A stretch of DNA of 64,000 nt from Smithella sp. (GTDB taxonomy: Bacteria > Desulfobacterota > Syntrophia > Syntrophales > Smithellaceae): the NCBI GenBank assembly GCA_007244375.1, contig SCVW01000002.1, forward strand, positions 1 to 64,000, given 5' to 3'. The notes beneath the pieces are model-generated. The model worked only from the letters and a program-made list of their open reading frames with translations. It had not been told where the DNA came from and did not search any database. Each line of letters opens with the position of its first letter. Within the stretch, counting starts at the first letter, position 1. This document shows, in pieces, positions 62,062 to 64,000 of this stretch. A program made the position numbers and the translations under genes.

Positions 62062-62508
62062 TTATTCTTCGCCAAGAGATTCGAGATCAGCTAGATCTTT
62101 TTTACGGCCGGTTGCCCGCTTGTTGGTTATGTATTGTTCTTTGCCAAGGAAATGCACAGGAACATCTCCGTATAAACCTTCCTGCTTTCCTTTGTCCGCA
62201 TCTTCCCATGTGACTCCGGTTAGTGAAGTAATTATATCAATACGAACAGGAGGAACACCAAGTTGGACTACCGAGTTAGGTTTCCGAAAATCTTCAATTG
62301 TCAGGTTCAGAGAGCTGAAACCAAAATCAGCCAGGGCAGATAAGATTTTTTTGGCGTTTCCAGGTGAAGGGTTAACAAAGATATCAATGCCAGCGGTAAA
62401 ACGCGGCGCTCCGTAAAATGCGAGGGCATAAGCGCCGACAATCATGTATTCAACTTTATGCCCGTTGAATAACTCGAGCAATTCTTTGAAGTCTTTCTGT
62501 GCTTCCAT
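62062..62508 (-). CDS. Nucleotidyltransferase-fold protein (AbiEii/MNT-like), catalytic Asp missing
   Basis: 148 residues. VEYMIVGAYALAFYGAPRFTAGIDIFVNPSPGNAKKIL is the start of the nucleotidyltransferase fold seen in AbiEii/MNT toxin or antitoxin genes; YLVGGxAxxxHGxxRxTxDID is usual. Here the first Asp of the DxD pair is Gly40 (GID), which should weaken or abolish transfer of nucleotides. The C-terminus (VPVHFLGKEQYITNKRATGRKKDLADLESL) is typical for the group. Overlaps the upstream partner gene by 53 bp in another frame. Confidence 0.72.
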   Translation of the reverse strand: MEAQKDFKELLELFNGHKVEYMIVGAYALAFYGAPRFTAGIDIFVNPSPGNAKKILSALADFGFSSLNLTIEDFRKPNSVVQLGVPPVRIDIITSLTGVTWEDADKGKQEGLYGDVPVHFLGKEQYITNKRATGRKKDLADLESLGEE

Positions 62509-62638
62509 AATACTGCTTTCTTAGATAATCCACGGTGGCAACACGTTCTTCCGCAGGACGACTCAACCAGTACGAGAGATCATCCTTAACAGATTGTTTA
62601 TTATTAAGAATTTTTTTATGGACAACTTTTTTAATCAT
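62456..62638 (-). CDS. Small partner protein of the nucleotidyltransferase pair
   Basis: 60 residues: MIKKVVHKKILNN then VKDDLSYWLSRPAEERVATVDYLRKQYYG and RLQRIARVIQR. The W-x-x-x-x-PEERL-x-x-V-x-x-LR-x-QYYG...RLQRVxRVI plan recurs in small genes directly upstream of nucleotidyltransferase-fold genes and is thought to be the second half of a toxin-antitoxin-like pair. Basic N-terminus could bind nucleic acid. Overlaps the next gene. Confidence 0.65.
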   Translation of the reverse strand: MIKKVVHKKILNNKQSVKDDLSYWLSRPAEERVATVDYLRKQYYGSTERLQRIARVIQRA

Positions 62639-62727
62639 GTTTAATTATAACATATCTTGCTTCATTTGTCTGCATAACATTTACCGTAATTACGTAAAAG
62701 ACAATTGAGGATGCGTACAGCGCATTG

Positions 62728-63183
62728 TTATCTTTTGGCAACTGCGACCTTGACAACGACTTTGTGGATCTGGCCTGACGAGATCAGCGGCATGTGCGCA
62801 TCTTCCGGGAAGAAGATCACAAACGCTCCACTTTGAGTGGATATCCAGGCATCCGGTTCGTCCATAAAAATCTGCTCATCATTTTTTTGATCATATTTCC
62901 CGGCTGGCTTTTTACACAACGACTTAGGCTTCCATCCCATATCATCCGTTCCTGTCATGACCAATTGTATATCAATGTATTTTTCATGCGTTTCGAGTAG
63001 AGCATCCTCTTTCCTGCGGCCATTTTCCTTAGACACCATCGCATATACACGATCAGCGTCTATCTCGTATTTTCCAACCGGCAGTTCCTTCAGATCCGGG
63101 CGCAGGAGAAACTCAAATGCCTTGGCAAAACCATCGTGCAAGGTCAGATATCGGTGTGCATTTTCCAGTGTATCTAAAATCAT
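62728..63183 (-). CDS. YhcH/YjgK/YiaL-family protein
   Basis: 151 residues, one cupin-like DUF386 domain: MILDTLEN start, VGKYEIDADRVYAMVSKENGR, THEKYIDIQLVMTGTDDMGW, GAFVIFFPEDAHMPLISSG and HKVVVKV. Metal-binding His and Glu residues of the cupin fold (H in HEKYIDIQ, and D-x-H-M-P) are present. The family is tied to sialic acid or other sugar-acid metabolism and to biofilm changes. The ATG at 63183 is only 3 bp from the 5' end of a group II intron in the other orientation, so its original ribosome-binding site appears to be lost or displaced. Confidence 0.88.
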   Translation of the reverse strand: MILDTLENAHRYLTLHDGFAKAFEFLLRPDLKELPVGKYEIDADRVYAMVSKENGRRKEDALLETHEKYIDIQLVMTGTDDMGWKPKSLCKKPAGKYDQKNDEQIFMDEPDAWISTQSGAFVIFFPEDAHMPLISSGQIHKVVVKVAVAKR

Positions 63184-63186
63184 ATT

Positions 63187-64000
63187 GTGCGAACGAAAAG
63201 CTCACCGGCCCGAGGAACAAGCATCCGTTGGATTTATTGGTGTACGCCCGGCACGGGCGTGAACTTATGGGGTGCAAGTTCCCTATACGTGAATCCTGTT
63301 AATGTTAAAAGTAGATGAACATTAACAAAAGTATTAGCCGAAGGCAAGGGCGGAATCGTGAGAGACCGTCCGATGGAAGCCGGAGTGCAAAACGATGAGC
63401 CAAGCCTGTCCCGGACTTGATCCGGGAAACAGAAACAGCATACAAGGTTGAGTCTCCGGGCAAGTCAGCACGTGTGCCCTTCAGGGTGCAACATGACAAA
63501 GTCCCGGATTCAGGAGACAGGGTAAATGCTGCGGTTGCATCGGGAAAGTTCACGTTCTTATCCGTGGAGACCTGACCGACGTAGGGTCGTATCGTACGAC
63601 AGCGCATGTCATGGCAACATGCCGTGTGATCGGGCAGGAGTCAGCAGAGGCCATAGTAGGCATGGAAGCCGCCATTCTTGACGGTGTGGTGGTTGGAAAC
63701 GAGTCTGGTGAATAACAAAAGCTGGGAGGTCTCATCCTGTCGAAGGGCCAAACTCAAAGTATGGGGAATCGTCTATACATGCTCCGTTGCGCGATGAACC
63801 CGACGGGGGGAGCGAATTAACGGGCGCGGCGTAAGGAATACGATCCTCAAGTATCAACTTGCAGTAGCCGTCATTTATTTAAAGAGCTGTGAGGGATATT
63901 TAAGCCGACTACGGTCCGCTTGTCTTTGTGAACCGCCCGGTGCGGACCCGCACGCCGGGTGGTGTGGGGGCTGGGGGAGAAAAACCCCCGGCTACCCGAT
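63187..64000 (+). mobile_element. Group II intron, ORF-less (no reverse transcriptase)
   Basis: 5' end GTGCGAACG at 63187, then conserved domain I text (AAGCTCACCGGCCCGAGGAACAAGC region, GGGGTGCAAGTTCCC, GAAGGCAAGGGCG, GAAGCCGGAG) and GGGCAGGAGTCAGCAGAGGCCATAGTAGG further on. Domain V spans about 63930-63967: ACCGCCCGG pairs with CCGGGTGGT, TGCG with CGCA. Domain VI follows with CTGGGGG/CCCCCGG and a bulged A at 63994, seven bases from the end ACCCGAT at 64000. About 814 bp in all, and no frame over 100 codons, so the maturase/RT is absent; it would need one supplied in trans. The exact 3' end may lie just past the window. Confidence 0.88.

Noticed and set aside
63420-63440. CCCGGACTTGATCCGGG palindrome inside the intron as a REP element
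   Set aside because: It may be a normal stem of the intron RNA; one copy is not enough to call a separate repeat.
63305-63735. Frames of 61-100 codons on the minus strand within the right-end region
   Set aside because: They run across conserved group II intron RNA domains and match no maturase; the intron structure explains the sequence.
1-64000. CRISPR arrays, rRNA genes, prophage modules
   Set aside because: No regular short repeats with spacers, no rRNA sequence and no phage structural genes were seen.

Overview
The window reads as chromosomal DNA of an AT-rich Gram-negative anaerobe-type bacterium. Gene content and order (FecR/OmpA/CHASE2 signalling cluster, STAS-fused MlaE, rho-rpmE-prfA-prmC-murA-hisD, citramalate synthase, BamA with an extra N-terminal domain) suggest a deltaproteobacterium (Desulfobacterota), plausibly Syntrophales (Syntrophus/Smithella-like). 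That placement is inferred from recognition of families, not from a search. Most of the DNA is core housekeeping; clear mobile DNA is confined to the two ends (an IS3-family element cut by the left edge, and a complete-looking but protein-less group II intron at the right edge).

Layout. 0-3.3 kb: IS3 fragment, a metallo-beta-lactamase-fold hydrolase and typA. 3.6-10.3 kb: an acyltransferase, then a TetR regulator plus HlyD protein, two half ATPases and two permeases, matching the E. coli cecR-ybhGFSR exporter order. 10.4-16.6 kb: an unrecognised protein, a FecR/OmpA/CHASE2-HD-GYP operon and a repeat-bearing SUMF1-type lipoprotein. 16.7-25.5 kb: citramalate synthase behind an isoleucine-type attenuator with a leader peptide, Sua5-like protein, RNase E/G, proC, hydrolase, yggT, DUF167 and murJ. 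25.6-27.4 kb: serS followed by tRNA-Ser(TGA), tRNA-Ser(GCT) and tRNA-Arg(ACG). 27.4-35.4 kb: small membrane/lipoproteins, an Mla-type lipid transport operon, yjbQ, an inositol monophosphatase, a RodZ-like protein and tatA; then ssb. 36-53.6 kb: one very long co-directional run (lysS, lolC, lolD, bamA, ompH/skp, lpxD, lpxA, gnnA-like, gnnB-like, lpxB, msbA, lpxK, waaF, gmhB, waaC, Trm112-like) that builds the outer membrane: lipoprotein release, beta-barrel assembly, lipid A synthesis and export, and inner-core heptose. 53.9-62 kb: rho, rpmE, prfA, prmC, murA, hisD, a small protein and ubiE/menG. 62-64 kb: a nucleotidyltransferase pair, YhcH and the intron.

Most notable points: (1) an isoleucine-codon leader peptide, terminator and antiterminator in front of cimA, i.e. 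ribosome-mediated attenuation of the citramalate route to isoleucine; (2) gnnA/gnnB-type genes between lpxA and lpxB, predicting lipid A with a 2,3-diamino sugar; (3) a family of about 115-135 bp dispersed elements whose terminal inverted repeats differ between copies but match within each copy; (4) a split YbhF-like ATPase pair whose defects all fall on one nucleotide site; (5) an ORF-less group II intron sitting 3 bp upstream of a start codon; (6) a HEPN-like gene inserted between prfA and prmC.
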